Shown: piece by piece, positions 1 through 8,876 of the stretch
Position numbering within the stretch: the stretch's first letter is position 1
Layout: each line of letters begins with the position of its first letter
Source: Roseiarcus sp963709655
Lineage (GTDB): Bacteria; Pseudomonadota; Alphaproteobacteria; Rhizobiales; Beijerinckiaceae
Reading direction: 5' to 3'
Assembly (NCBI GenBank): GCA_963709655.1
Contig: CAVPXF010000052.1
Coordinates: 1-64,000 of the forward strand
Length of the DNA stretch: 64,000 nucleotides
Translations under genes and position numbers: made by a program
The notes under the pieces: model-generated
Database searches by the model: none
What the model was told of the DNA's origin: nothing
What the model saw: the letters and a program-made list of their open reading frames with translations, nothing else

Positions 1-39
1 CGGTCGCATGTTCTGACAACCGGTCGCGAGGTTTTTGAG

Positions 40-828
40 ATGGAACTCACCGCATTCGCCTTCGAAGTCGTTGACGGCGTCGCCCATATTACGATGAGCC
101 AGCCCGAGCGCGGCAATCCGTTCGACGAGCATTTTGCCGCGGACTTCGATCGTTTGGCGACCGAATGCACGGTGCGCGAGGACGTTCGCGCCGTGCTGAT
201 CGACGCGAAGGGACGGTTCTTCAGCGTCGGAGGCGACCTCAATGCGCTGACCCGCAGCCGCGAGGACCTTGCGCGCTTTGTTTCGGCGGCGACATCCAAT
301 CTCCACATGGGCATCTCGCGCTTCGCTCGGCTCGACGCGCCGGTCGTTGCGGCGGTGCATGGGCTGGCCGCGGGCGGCGCCGTCGCGCTCGTCGCCGGGG
401 CGGATTTTGTTCTCGCTTCGCCCAACGCCAAATTCTACGCCGCCTTCGCCGGCATCGGCATCGTCAGCGACAGCGGCGGCAGCTACTTCCTGCCGCGTCG
501 GATGGGATCACGCCGGGCCGCGCAATTCTACATGCTCAACGAAACCTTGAGCGCCGAAGATGCGGTCGCGACTGGCCTCATCAACCGCGTCGTCGAGGCC
601 GACGCGCTTGAAACAGAAGCCTGGGCGCTCGCCCGCAAGCTTGCGCAGGGTCCGACCCGCGCCTTCGGCGAGGCGAAGAACCTCATGCTTTCCAGTCCAG
701 CCGAGAGCCTCGAAGGACAACTCGAAAACGAGGCGCGCGCGATGGCGCGCGTGACCCGCACCGACGACGCGTGGAACGCGATGCGCGCCATGCTCGCCAA
801 GCAAAAGCCGACCTTTCAGGGCCGCTGA
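40..828 (+). CDS. Enoyl-CoA hydratase/isomerase family protein
   Basis: A complete 262-residue crotonase-fold protein, the normal family length. The signature region is clear: VHGLAAGG (about residues 106-113) forms part of the CoA/oxyanion-hole segment, and DSGGSYFLPRR (about 147-157) resembles the PaaG/PaaB-like branch, where an Asp near this point takes part in catalysis. It would hydrate or isomerise a 2-enoyl-CoA in the cytoplasm. The start at 40 follows a GCGAGG-like ribosome site. Two acyl-CoA dehydrogenase genes follow on the same strand, the first after only 38 bases, so an acyl-CoA degradation operon is likely. The exact substrate cannot be told; an AliB-like neighbour hints at ring or branched acyl-CoAs. 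Confidence 0.9.
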   Translation: MELTAFAFEVVDGVAHITMSQPERGNPFDEHFAADFDRLATECTVREDVRAVLIDAKGRFFSVGGDLNALTRSREDLARFVSAATSNLHMGISRFARLDAPVVAAVHGLAAGGAVALVAGADFVLASPNAKFYAAFAGIGIVSDSGGSYFLPRRMGSRRAAQFYMLNETLSAEDAVATGLINRVVEADALETEAWALARKLAQGPTRAFGEAKNLMLSSPAESLEGQLENEARAMARVTRTDDAWNAMRAMLAKQKPTFQGR

Positions 829-866
829 CGCGGCTTTTGTGCGATCCGCGACAGGAGCTTTTGCGC

Positions 867-2024
867 ATGATTTTCAACGAGGACCAAATCGCCATCAGGG
901 ATCTCGCCCGTCGTTTCGCGCGCGAAAAACTCGCTCCGCACTATCAGGCCCGCGACAAGTCAGGCGTACTCGACCGCTCGCTCGTCCGCGAGATGGGGGA
1001 ACTGGGCCTCATGGGGGTCGATCTTCCGGAGGCTGTCGGCGGACTGGGCGCGCCGGGCGTCACGGCGGGCCTGATCGCCGAAGAACTCGCCTACGGCGAT
1101 TTCAACGTCAGCGCCGTGCCGGTCGGCGTGTCGCTCCTCGGCGCAATCATCATGAGCAGCGCCTCGGCCAAGCTTGCAGCCGACTGGATCCCCCGGATGA
1201 TCAGTGGGGAAACGCTAATGGGCGTGTGCGTAACCGAGCCGAGCGGCGGTTCAGACGCGAGTGCGCTGAAGCTGCGCTGCCGCCGCGACGGCGACATTTA
1301 CGTTCTCGACGGCGAGAAGACGTCGATCACGTTCGCCGACTGCGCCGATGCATTCATCGTGTTCGCGCGGACCGGTGCGCCGGAGAGCGGGGCGGCGGGC
1401 GTGACCGCGCTCATCGTTCCCGCCGATACGCCCGGTATCGCCCGCACGCGCTTCAACGATGTCGGCAGCCACATCATCGGCCGAGGCTCGGTCTTCTTCG
1501 ATGGCGTGCGCGTGCCGATTGCAAACAGGCTCGGCGAGGAGAACCAGGGGTTCACGCATGTCATGCGCGGCTTCGATTTCAGCCGCGCCCTGATCGCGCT
1601 TCAATGTCTCGGATGCGCCCAGGCGTCGCTGGACGAGGCGTGGGAATACACAAAGAGTCGCACCGCCTTCAATGCGCCGATCGCCTCCTATCAAGGCGTG
1701 ACGTTCCCCTTGGTCGAAGGCGACAGCCAGATCGCCGCGATCCGTCAGCTTTGCTTCCACGCGATCGCGCTCCGCGACGCCGGGCTCCCCCATACGGCCG
1801 AGGCGGCCATGGTCAAATGGATGGGTCCGAAGACCGCTTTCGACGTGATCCATCAATGTCTCCTGACCTTTGGTCACTACGGCTGGTCCATGGATCTGCC
1901 GCATCAGCAGCGGATGCGCGACGTCATGGGACTCGAGATTGGCGACGGGACCGCTGGCATCATGAAACTGATCGTTGCCCGGGAGCGTGTCGGGCGGGTC
2001 GCCGTCCAGTATGGAAAACGCTGA
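867..2024 (+). CDS. Acyl-CoA dehydrogenase, AliB (cyclohexanecarboxyl-CoA dehydrogenase)-like
   Basis: A 385-residue FAD-dependent acyl-CoA dehydrogenase. The frame opens further upstream, but the ATG at 867 begins the typical N-terminus (MIFNEDQIAIRDLARRFA) and follows AGGAG at 853. The FAD/substrate motif CVTEPSGGSDASALK and the C-terminal block HQCLLTFGHYG...MGLEIGDGTAGIMKLIVARE are both present. From memory this C-terminal block, together with FDFSRALIALQCLG, closely resembles AliB of the alicyclic-acid route in Rhodopseudomonas; that is recognition, not a search result. No badH or badI partner is in view, so the pathway is inferred only weakly. It lies between a hydratase and a second dehydrogenase on the same strand. 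Confidence 0.85.
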   Translation: MIFNEDQIAIRDLARRFAREKLAPHYQARDKSGVLDRSLVREMGELGLMGVDLPEAVGGLGAPGVTAGLIAEELAYGDFNVSAVPVGVSLLGAIIMSSASAKLAADWIPRMISGETLMGVCVTEPSGGSDASALKLRCRRDGDIYVLDGEKTSITFADCADAFIVFARTGAPESGAAGVTALIVPADTPGIARTRFNDVGSHIIGRGSVFFDGVRVPIANRLGEENQGFTHVMRGFDFSRALIALQCLGCAQASLDEAWEYTKSRTAFNAPIASYQGVTFPLVEGDSQIAAIRQLCFHAIALRDAGLPHTAEAAMVKWMGPKTAFDVIHQCLLTFGHYGWSMDLPHQQRMRDVMGLEIGDGTAGIMKLIVARERVGRVAVQYGKR

Positions 2025-2148
2025 ATGCGGGAGGGGACGCTGCGATGAAAATTCTCGCGCCCGTTCAGCGGGTGGTCGATTACCAACCGCGGCGTTACGC
2101 GGGCTTGCCAACTCCGTTCGCGCCGCCCCGGAGAAGCTTGGAGACAAG

Positions 2149-3325
2149 ATGCACGAGTTCAGTTTGCCAATCGCCAATCGGATGTTTGCGCTGAACGCGG
2201 AGCAGCAGGCCATCGTTGAGATGGCCCGTGGTTTCGCCCAGCAGAAGTTGGCGCCGAAAGCGATTGAATGGGATCAGGAAAAGCACTTTCCCGTCGATGT
2301 GTTGCGCCAAGCCGCTGCGCTCGGCATGGGCGGCGTCTATGTGCGCGAAGATTTCGGCGGCAGCGGCCTCTCGCGGCTCGACGCGGCCCTGATCTTTGAG
2401 GCCTTGGCCACTGGCTGCCCGTCCATCGCCGCATACATTTCGATCCATAACATGTGCACGTGGATGATCGACAGCTTTGGCGACGAGGCCCAGCGGGCGA
2501 AATGGATTCCCAGAACTCTGCACCATGGAGAACCTGGCGTCTTATTGCCTGACCGAACCCGGCGCCGGGTCGGATGCGGCGGCCTTGCGCACGCGCGCGG
2601 TCAAGGACGGTGACGCCTACGTTCTGAACGGCGTCAAGCAGTTCATTTCGGGCGCCGGAACCTCCGATATTTATGTGGTCATGGCGCGAACCTCGGACGC
2701 CGGGGCTAATGGCATTTCGGCGTTCGTGGTCGAGAAAGGAACGCCGGGCCTGTCGTTCGGCGCCAACGAAAAGAAAATGGGCTGGAGCGCGCAACCAACG
2801 CGGCAGGTCATTCTCGATGGCGCTCGCATTCCGGCAGGCAACCTGTTGGCGTCCGAGGGGCTGGGGTTCAAGATCGCCATGGCAGGCCTCGACGGGGGCC
2901 GTGTCAATATCGCCGCCTGTTCACTCGGCGGCGCACAGGCTGCGCTCGACAAATCTGTCTCCTATATGGCTGAGCGTCAGGCTTTTGGCCGCCGCCTTTC
3001 CGACTTTCAGGCCCTGCAATTTCGTCTGGCCCAGATGGCCATCGATGTCGAGGCTGCGCGCAGCTTTCTGTGGCGGGCCGCGAGCGCCCTCGACGCCAAG
3101 GATCCGGAAGCGACGAAACTTTGCGCCATGGCCAAGAAATTCACCACCGACGCTTGTTTCAGCGTCGCCAATGATGCGCTGCAGTTGCATGGCGGCTACG
3201 GCTATCTGGCGGAATACGGTATCGAAAAAATCGTGCGCGATCTGCGCGTCCATCAGATCCTCGAAGGCGCCAACGAAATCATGCTGCTGATCACAGCTCG
3301 CAAGCTGATCGCGCCCGCCGAATAA
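2149..3325 (+). pseudogene. Acyl-CoA dehydrogenase (isobutyryl/short-branched-chain type), single-base frameshift
   Basis: Two overlapping frames together make one normal 391-residue acyl-CoA dehydrogenase. Frame 1 runs from ATG 2149 (GGAG just upstream) through ...QRAKWIP. Frame 2 picks up at ELCTMENLASYCLTEPGAG and continues to KLIAPAE. Removing one C from the CCC at 2509-2511 restores KWIPELCTMENLASYC, a textbook family sequence. The second part holds the FAD/CoA motif LTEPGAGSDAAAL and the catalytic-Glu region VHQILEGANEIM. Everything on both sides of the break is well conserved, so the break is recent or a base-calling error in a C run. It would be the third gene of the hydratase-dehydrogenase operon. 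Confidence 0.85.
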
Positions 3326-3636
3326 TTTTGGCGCGGCGCTCTTGGGCTCTTGGGGCAGGACGCATTTCTTTTCAGCTGTGGGCTTTCGGCGCGATACATT
3401 TTCGCCTGAGACAGTCCAATTTCTCAGCGCGAAGATCGGACTCGAAGCGGCGTCACAGGTTCACCCAACCATTCGGGCGCCTTCGTGCGGCCCTCGCCGG
3501 AAGATTGCACCAGAGCCGGCCGGAGGCCGGTCAAGAAAAGATCGAAGCGCTGCGAGAGATTCAATTTTGTTGGCCCCGACCGCACTCCTGCAGCGACAGG
3601 ATAGCGACCGGGGCTCGCCTCGACCGATCCCCAATT
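3326..3636. other. Intergenic, no gene seen
   Basis: Convergent space between the acyl-CoA dehydrogenase and the cold-shock gene. I see no convincing coding frame. An imperfect GC-rich inverted repeat lies around 3574-3618 (GGCCCCGACCGC-like arm against GCGACCGGGGC). It could act as a terminator for the cold-shock transcript, but there is no clear U-run. Confidence 0.4.
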
Positions 3637-3846
3637 TCAGACCGGCTTCAAATTGTCCGCCGAGGATTTGCCGGAGCGCTTGTCGGCGACGATCTCGTAA
3701 GCGATTTTCTGCCCTTCATTCAGGTCGCGCATTCCAGCCCGTTCAACCGCGCTGATATGGACGAACACATCGGGGCCGCCGGCGTCCGGCTGAATGAACC
3801 CGAAGCCTTTCGTCGCATTGAACCATTTCACTGTACCGGTCGCCAT
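3637..3846 (-). CDS. Cold-shock protein, CspA family
   Basis: A 69-residue single cold-shock domain. RNP1 is KGFGFIQ (residues 13-19) and RNP2 is VFVHIS (27-32); the N-terminus MATGTVKWFN is canonical. It binds single-stranded nucleic acid and acts as an RNA chaperone in the cytoplasm. The open frame extends upstream, but the ATG at 3846 is preceded on its own strand by a GAGAGGAGCG ribosome site and gives the usual family length. It is monocistronic and convergent with the acyl-CoA dehydrogenase. Confidence 0.95.
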   Translation of the reverse strand: MATGTVKWFNATKGFGFIQPDAGGPDVFVHISAVERAGMRDLNEGQKIAYEIVADKRSGKSSADNLKPV

Positions 3847-4180
3847 TGTGACGCTCCTCTCGGATTGCCCGACGAATCTAGCTGAACCGCCACTCATTGC
3901 AAAGCGCAGCCATTGGCGAGGGTCGCTGTCGTAGCTTCGCATAAGTAGGCCGCATTGTTCGTGTTGAAATGATCGTTGGCGCTGATCCAAGGGTGGCCGA
4001 CGCCGGCCGACCCTTATTGGGACGTATCGAAGGCGAAGGTATACGGAAGTCGGCAATCAGAGGATCGTCCATGTTTTCCAGCGTCCACGCTATTCCCGCA
4101 GCCGCTTCCTGCGCACTACGCTCAATGAGGTTCGCAGTCCAAGACGTCGCGAAGCCAGATAAAATGGGAGGAGGCGTGAT
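3847..4180. other. Intergenic, likely divergent promoter region
   Basis: Non-coding space between the leftward cold-shock gene and the rightward sugar-transporter operon; it should hold both promoters. An AGGAGG ribosome site sits at the right end for the gene starting at 4181. Short frames exist here, but none has a recognisable product. Confidence 0.5.
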
Positions 4181-5179
4181 ATGAAGCGCGTGAGCGACAT
4201 GAAACGAATTCTGGCGCCGACATTGCTCGCCGGGATTGTCGGGTCCGCATTTGCCGTGCCGCCAGTCTGGGCGGCGGGCGATCAGCTCACGATTGCGCTG
4301 ATTCAAAAGCAGGGCGACCAGCAGTACTTTGTCGACGAGGCCAACGGCGCGCGCGACGCCGCCAAAGAGCTCGGCAACGTCAAGGTCAACGTCGTCAATG
4401 TCAGCATGGACTCGAACGCGGCGATCAGCGCGATGAACGTGATGGTCGGCCAGAAGGTCGACGGCATCGCGATCGTGGCGCCCGATCAACAGATCGGCCC
4501 GCAGGTGATCGACATGGCGGCGCAGGCCAAGATTCCGCTGGTCGCCGTCGACGACCCGATCAAGAGCGGCGCTGGCGAAGCCGCCGCGTTCGTCGGCTTC
4601 GACGGCTTCGACATGGGCTCCAAGGTCGGCGAGGAGGCGGGCAAACTGTTCAAGGCGAGCGGTTGGAACATCGACGACGTGCGCGTCATCGCCGCTTATG
4701 AGCAGCAGCTTTCCGTCTGCCAGGACCGCGAAGCCGGAGAAGAGGCGGCGTTCCAGAAAGTTGTCGGGGCGTTGCCGAAGATCATCAAGGTCGGCACCGA
4801 CAACTCGACGATGGACGCGCAGAACCGCACCGGCGCCGTCGTCACCGCCAACCCGAATGTCAAGCACTGGGTCGCCTGGGCCTGCAACGACGAGAACCTG
4901 ATCGGGGTGACCACGGCGCTCGCCAACGCCGGGATGCCTGCTGAGAACGTGATCGGCGTCGGGCTCGGCGCATACCTCACTTGCAAGGACTGGCAGGCCG
5001 GCCAGAAGACGGGGAACAAGGCCGCGCTCTATATCAGCGGCCGCGACGTCGGCGACGCCGCGGTGCGCGTGCTGGTGGCGTCGATCCGCGATCACAAAGC
5101 CCTGCCCGCCAAGACGATCGCCCATACCACCATCGTGACGCCGGAAAACTGGAAAGCGGTGATGGGGAGTTGCAGCTAG
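4181..5179 (+). CDS. Periplasmic sugar-binding protein of an AraF-like ABC transporter
   Basis: A 332-residue periplasmic binding protein with a signal peptide (MKRILAPTLLAGIVG...VWAAG, cleavage near residue 31). The mature part opens LTIALIQKQGDQQYF and has the ribose/arabinose-class alternation of domains (DGIAIVAPD; PLVAVDD; NVKHWVAWACND). Landmarks such as VKHW, the asparagine-aspartate in ACNDEN and TTIVTPENWK align by eye with E. coli AraF, which favours a pentose or similar aldose; this is inference. The start at 4181 follows GGGAGGAGG. ATPase, permease, regulator and epimerase genes follow, so it is the capture component of an operon. Confidence 0.9.
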   Translation: MKRVSDMKRILAPTLLAGIVGSAFAVPPVWAAGDQLTIALIQKQGDQQYFVDEANGARDAAKELGNVKVNVVNVSMDSNAAISAMNVMVGQKVDGIAIVAPDQQIGPQVIDMAAQAKIPLVAVDDPIKSGAGEAAAFVGFDGFDMGSKVGEEAGKLFKASGWNIDDVRVIAAYEQQLSVCQDREAGEEAAFQKVVGALPKIIKVGTDNSTMDAQNRTGAVVTANPNVKHWVAWACNDENLIGVTTALANAGMPAENVIGVGLGAYLTCKDWQAGQKTGNKAALYISGRDVGDAAVRVLVASIRDHKALPAKTIAHTTIVTPENWKAVMGSCS

Positions 5180-5248
5180 CCGTGAGGAGCGCGGCGGGTC
5201 CCGGAGCGGCCGCGCGCCGCCAAGCGCGTCATGCCTGAAAGGTCTCCT

Positions 5249-6745
5249 ATGCAGCCGGCTCAGCTGGTGATGGAAGGCGTGAGCAAGCGGTTTGCCGGCG
5301 TCCAGGCGCTGCATGAGGTGGGATTGATTGCCCGCGCCGGCGAAGTGCTCGCCCTGATGGGGGAGAACGGCGCCGGCAAGTCGACCCTGCTGAAAATCAT
5401 GTCCGGCGCCTACGCCCCGGACGCCGGCCGCATCCAGATTGAAGGCAAACCGGTCAGGATCGCGACGCCAGCGGACGCGCACCGTCTTGGCGTTCGCGTG
5501 GTGGCGCAGGAGCCTGAGATCATTCCTTATGTGTCGGTCGCGGAAAATATCTATGCGGGCGTTCTGCCGTGCCGCGGCCGGCTGTTCGATCGCGCCGCGT
5601 TGCGCGCGAAAGTAGCGGCGGATATCGAGCGCAGCGGCTTTGCGGGCATGATTGATCCAGACCAGCTCGGCGTCAGCCTTTCGCCTGCGCAGCGTCAGCT
5701 CGTCGAGATTCTCAGGGCGCTTTCGGGGACCGTCCGCGTCGTCGCGTTCGACGAGCCGACCTCGTCGCTGTCCGACCACGAGGCGGACAGGCTGTTCGCG
5801 CTGATAAAGAGGCTGACCGCAAGCGGCGTTGCGGTCATCTACGTTTCGCACCGCATGAAGGAAATCCTGCGCGTCGCGACCCGCGTCCTGGTTCTGCGCG
5901 ACGGGGAGATCGTCGGCGAACGTCTCGCCGCGGAAACCAGCGAGGCCGATCTGGTTCGGCTGATGGTCGGGCGCGACCTCAGCGCCCTCTATCAGCGCTC
6001 CGCTCATACCCAAGGCCGCACGATCCTCAGCCTCGAAAACGTCAGCAGCGTCGCCGTGCGCGATGTCAGTTTCGAGGTGCACGCAGGGGAGGTTGTGGTG
6101 CTGGCCGGGCTCGTCGGCGCCGGGCGGACCGAACTGGCGCGCGCCATCATCGGAGACGTGCCGCTCACCTCCGGCAAGATTTGCGTCGAAGGTCATGCGC
6201 TGCAGTTGCGCTCGCCGCGAGACGCGATCCGTGCCGGTCTGTGCCTGGCGCCTGAGGAGCGCAAGGCGCAGGCGTTGCTGATGAAGCGTTCGGTCCGCGA
6301 CAACATCTCGCTGGCGGTGCTCGGGCGCCTGAGCCGCTGGCGCGTGGTCAACCGTCGTGAGGAGCGGCAGCTCGCGGAACGCTATTCGCGCGAGCTGCAT
6401 ATTCGCACCCCCTCGATTGAGCAGGAGATCGCGACGCTTTCGGGCGGCAACCAGCAAAAGACGGTCTTGGCGCGTTGGCTCGCTCGCGAGTCGAAGCTGC
6501 TGATCCTTGACGAACCGACGCGCGGCGTGGACGTGGGGGCGAAGGCGGACATCTACGCGATCATCGACCGGCTGGCGGCGCGCGGCGTCGCCATGTTGGT
6601 GATCTCGTCGGAGCTGCCCGAAGTGCTCGGGCTCGCCGATCGCATCGTCGTGATGAAAGGCGGAACGGTTTCCGGCACGATCGACCGCGCCGACGCCACC
6701 GAAGAGAAGATTCTCAGCCTCGCGATTCTGGAGAAGGCGGCATGA
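5249..6745 (+). CDS. Sugar ABC transporter ATP-binding protein (AraG/MglA/RbsA type)
   Basis: A 498-residue protein with two tandem ATPase domains, the usual build for sugar importers of this class. Domain 1 has Walker A GENGAGKST, a degenerate signature (VSLSPAQRQLVEI) and Walker B VVAFDEPTS. Domain 2 has an altered P-loop (GLVGAGRTEL), the signature LSGGNQQK and Walker B LLILDEPTRG. Loss of the P-loop Lys in domain 2 is normal for the family. ATG 5249 is chosen over 5231 because an AAAGG ribosome site lies just before it. The stop overlaps the permease start by four bases, so translation is coupled. Confidence 0.95.
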   Translation: MQPAQLVMEGVSKRFAGVQALHEVGLIARAGEVLALMGENGAGKSTLLKIMSGAYAPDAGRIQIEGKPVRIATPADAHRLGVRVVAQEPEIIPYVSVAENIYAGVLPCRGRLFDRAALRAKVAADIERSGFAGMIDPDQLGVSLSPAQRQLVEILRALSGTVRVVAFDEPTSSLSDHEADRLFALIKRLTASGVAVIYVSHRMKEILRVATRVLVLRDGEIVGERLAAETSEADLVRLMVGRDLSALYQRSAHTQGRTILSLENVSSVAVRDVSFEVHAGEVVVLAGLVGAGRTELARAIIGDVPLTSGKICVEGHALQLRSPRDAIRAGLCLAPEERKAQALLMKRSVRDNISLAVLGRLSRWRVVNRREERQLAERYSRELHIRTPSIEQEIATLSGGNQQKTVLARWLARESKLLILDEPTRGVDVGAKADIYAIIDRLAARGVAMLVISSELPEVLGLADRIVVMKGGTVSGTIDRADATEEKILSLAILEKAA

Positions 6746-7770
6746 GCCAGTCGATCCCTGGGGCGGCCGCTCCAGCGCCGCATCTCCCTCCGCGCCGGGC
6801 CCTGAGACGCGTTCTCGACGCGATCGGCGTGCAGAATGTCAGCCTGCTGATTGCCTTGGCGCTGCTTGTCGCTTTCATCGGCAGCCAGAACAGCAACTTT
6901 TTTTATTCCAGCAATCTCGCGACGATCGGTACGACCGTGGCGATCGTTGGCATCCTCTCGGTCGTGCAGACCGTGGTGATGCTGCTCGGCGGCCTCGATA
7001 TTTCGGTCAGCTCCCAGGCTGGGCTGACTTCGGTCGTGTCGGCCATGGTGTTCATGGCCACGCAGAGCGCCGCCGCGGGCATTGCGACGGCTTTGCTGAT
7101 GGGCGTGGGCACCGGACTGCTCAACGGCGTCATCATCGTCTATGGCCGCGTCAACGCGGTGATCGCGACCTTGGCGACGTTGGCGGCTTACCGCGGGCTC
7201 GCCAATCTGATTTCCAACGGCCGCGCGCAAGGTTACACCGGCGCCGACCACGTGTTCATCTTTCTGGCGCGTGGAACGATCGTCGGAATTCCGGTGCTGA
7301 TCTGGATTCTGGTGGTGGTCGCGCTTCTGGCGCAGCTGGTGCTTTATTACACCGACGTCGGCCGCAACATCTACGCCGTCGGCGGCAACGCCACGGCCGC
7401 TCGCCTCGCCGGCGTTCCGTTGAACCGCTACATTCTCGGCGTGTACGTGCTCTGCGGCTTCGTGTCCGCGCTCGCAGGCATTCTATTGACGGCGCGCACC
7501 GGTTCGGGCCAACCGACTTCCGGAAGTCAGGGCCTGGAACTTCAGTGCATCACGGCGGCCGCGCTTGGCGGCTGCTCGATGCAGGGCGGCAAGGGAACCA
7601 TTGTCGGCACGATCTTCGCGGTCATCCTGCTCGGCGTGCTTCAGAACGGGCTGATCATCCTCGACGTGAACTCGTTTTGGCAAGACATCGCACAGGGCGG
7701 GCTGCTGGTGATTGCGGTCGTCATCCAGCAGCATCGTGTCGGCGCGCGCGGCGTGGGTCTGCCGACGTGA
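6742..7770 (+). CDS. Sugar ABC transporter permease (AraH/RbsC type)
   Basis: A 342-residue inner-membrane protein with about eight to ten hydrophobic segments. It has the BPD_transp_2 landmarks GLDISVSSQAGL (about 83-94), GRVNAVIATLAT, IYAVGGNATAARLAGV (the cytoplasmic loop that docks on the ATPase) and LQCITAAALGGCSMQGGKG near the end. It forms the translocation pore for the sugar bound by the upstream periplasmic protein. ATG overlaps the ATPase stop. The gene ends about 100 bases before the stop of the convergent AraC-type regulator. Confidence 0.95.
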   Translation: MSQSIPGAAAPAPHLPPRRALRRVLDAIGVQNVSLLIALALLVAFIGSQNSNFFYSSNLATIGTTVAIVGILSVVQTVVMLLGGLDISVSSQAGLTSVVSAMVFMATQSAAAGIATALLMGVGTGLLNGVIIVYGRVNAVIATLATLAAYRGLANLISNGRAQGYTGADHVFIFLARGTIVGIPVLIWILVVVALLAQLVLYYTDVGRNIYAVGGNATAARLAGVPLNRYILGVYVLCGFVSALAGILLTARTGSGQPTSGSQGLELQCITAAALGGCSMQGGKGTIVGTIFAVILLGVLQNGLIILDVNSFWQDIAQGGLLVIAVVIQQHRVGARGVGLPT

Positions 7771-7871
7771 ACGATGGCGGGCCAGCGCTCCTGACGAAAG
7801 AGGCTCACGAAGGGGCGAGACAGCCTCGCGGGAGACCTCGTCGATCGCGACAACCGCCGGGGCTTCACGCC

Positions 7872-8768
7872 TCAGCCTGTGTGCTGCTGACGGTATTCGG
7901 TGGGCGAACAGCCATAGATCCGGTGGAAACTGCGCGAGAAATAGAGCGGATCGTCGATGCTGAGCCGTATTGCGATTTCCTTGATCGATATGTTGGAGGT
8001 TTCCAGCAAGCGGCACGCCCGCTGCATCTTGAGACGAAGGAAAAAGTCGATGGCGCTGAAGCCGGTCCGCTTCTTGAACAGCGCCGCGAAATGCGAAGGC
8101 GACAACCTGCAGTGCCTGGCGAGCTCATCGACGCAAAGGTTGCGATCCAGGCTGCTCAGCATGAACGAGACGACGTTTTCGATGCGTTCCTCGGTCGATT
8201 CGGCGGCTCCGTCCGGCCGGTTCGAACCGAGAGCGACGCGGGCGACGACCTGCGCCAGGCAGAGCGATGCTCCGAGCAGGTTCTGGGCGCTGTAACCGCG
8301 CTCGAGAAGGCTCAGCATCTGCTCGAAGAGAGCGGCCATCCCCGTGTCGTGCCCGAGGGTCAGGATCGGCTGCCGCAGCCGAGCGCCCAGGAGTCGCTGG
8401 ACCTCACCGAGTTTCGGACCGACCGCATGGACCCAGTAGATGGTCCACGGAGACGCGCGGTCCGCCCCGTACAGATGCGGGGCGCCGGGCGGAATCACAG
8501 CGGCCTGACCTGGGTGAATAGGAAACGTCTCTCCGGCCAGCGTCAGCCATCCCTCGCCTTGGAAACACCAGAGAAAGATGAGTTCGGGCGATCCATCGGG
8601 CCGCTCGCGATGGTGAAATTGGGCGTGCGGATAATGGCCCACGTCGCTCGGCGAGAGTTCCAGCAACGGCGACGCGTTCAACCAGGCGGCGATGACCGGA
8701 CGCGGCAGGACAATGGCGCGCTGGCCCGGAAAACCTTCAGCGATGCGCGGCGCCTGATCATCTTGCAT
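7872..8768 (-). CDS. AraC-family transcriptional regulator
   Basis: A 298-residue regulator. The N-terminal half is an AraC-type cupin ligand-binding domain (GEGWLTLAGETFPIHPGQAAVIPPGAPH at about 58-85). The C-terminal 100 residues hold two helix-turn-helix units: VDELARHCRLSPSHFAALFKK and IKEIAIRLSIDDPLYFSRSF, ending GCSPTEYRQ. ATG 8768 gives a normal N-terminus (MQDDQAPRIAEGF); an in-frame start at 8819 is possible. It lies divergent from the DUF5107/TPR gene and convergent with the transporter, the usual place for a local sugar-responsive activator, so it probably controls this cluster. Confidence 0.93.
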   Translation of the reverse strand: MQDDQAPRIAEGFPGQRAIVLPRPVIAAWLNASPLLELSPSDVGHYPHAQFHHRERPDGSPELIFLWCFQGEGWLTLAGETFPIHPGQAAVIPPGAPHLYGADRASPWTIYWVHAVGPKLGEVQRLLGARLRQPILTLGHDTGMAALFEQMLSLLERGYSAQNLLGASLCLAQVVARVALGSNRPDGAAESTEERIENVVSFMLSSLDRNLCVDELARHCRLSPSHFAALFKKRTGFSAIDFFLRLKMQRACRLLETSNISIKEIAIRLSIDDPLYFSRSFHRIYGCSPTEYRQQHTG

Positions 8769-8876
8769 GGAGCGAAAGGATATCAGAGCAGCGTGCATGC
8801 TTTCCAGCGTTCGCGCCATCCTTCGCGGATCGACACAGGGGATGATGCCCGGATTGCAGAGAGATAGAGGGCAAGG

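Noticed and set aside
2500..2530. Programmed ribosomal frameshifting in the acyl-CoA dehydrogenase
   Set aside because: There is no slippery heptamer or downstream structure evident, and this enzyme family is not known to use recoding.
3878..6457. An 859-residue open frame on the minus strand opposite the sugar transporter genes
   Set aside because: It is antisense to three clear genes, rich in Arg, Ala, Asp and His as expected for the complement of GC-rich coding DNA, and has no recognised domain.
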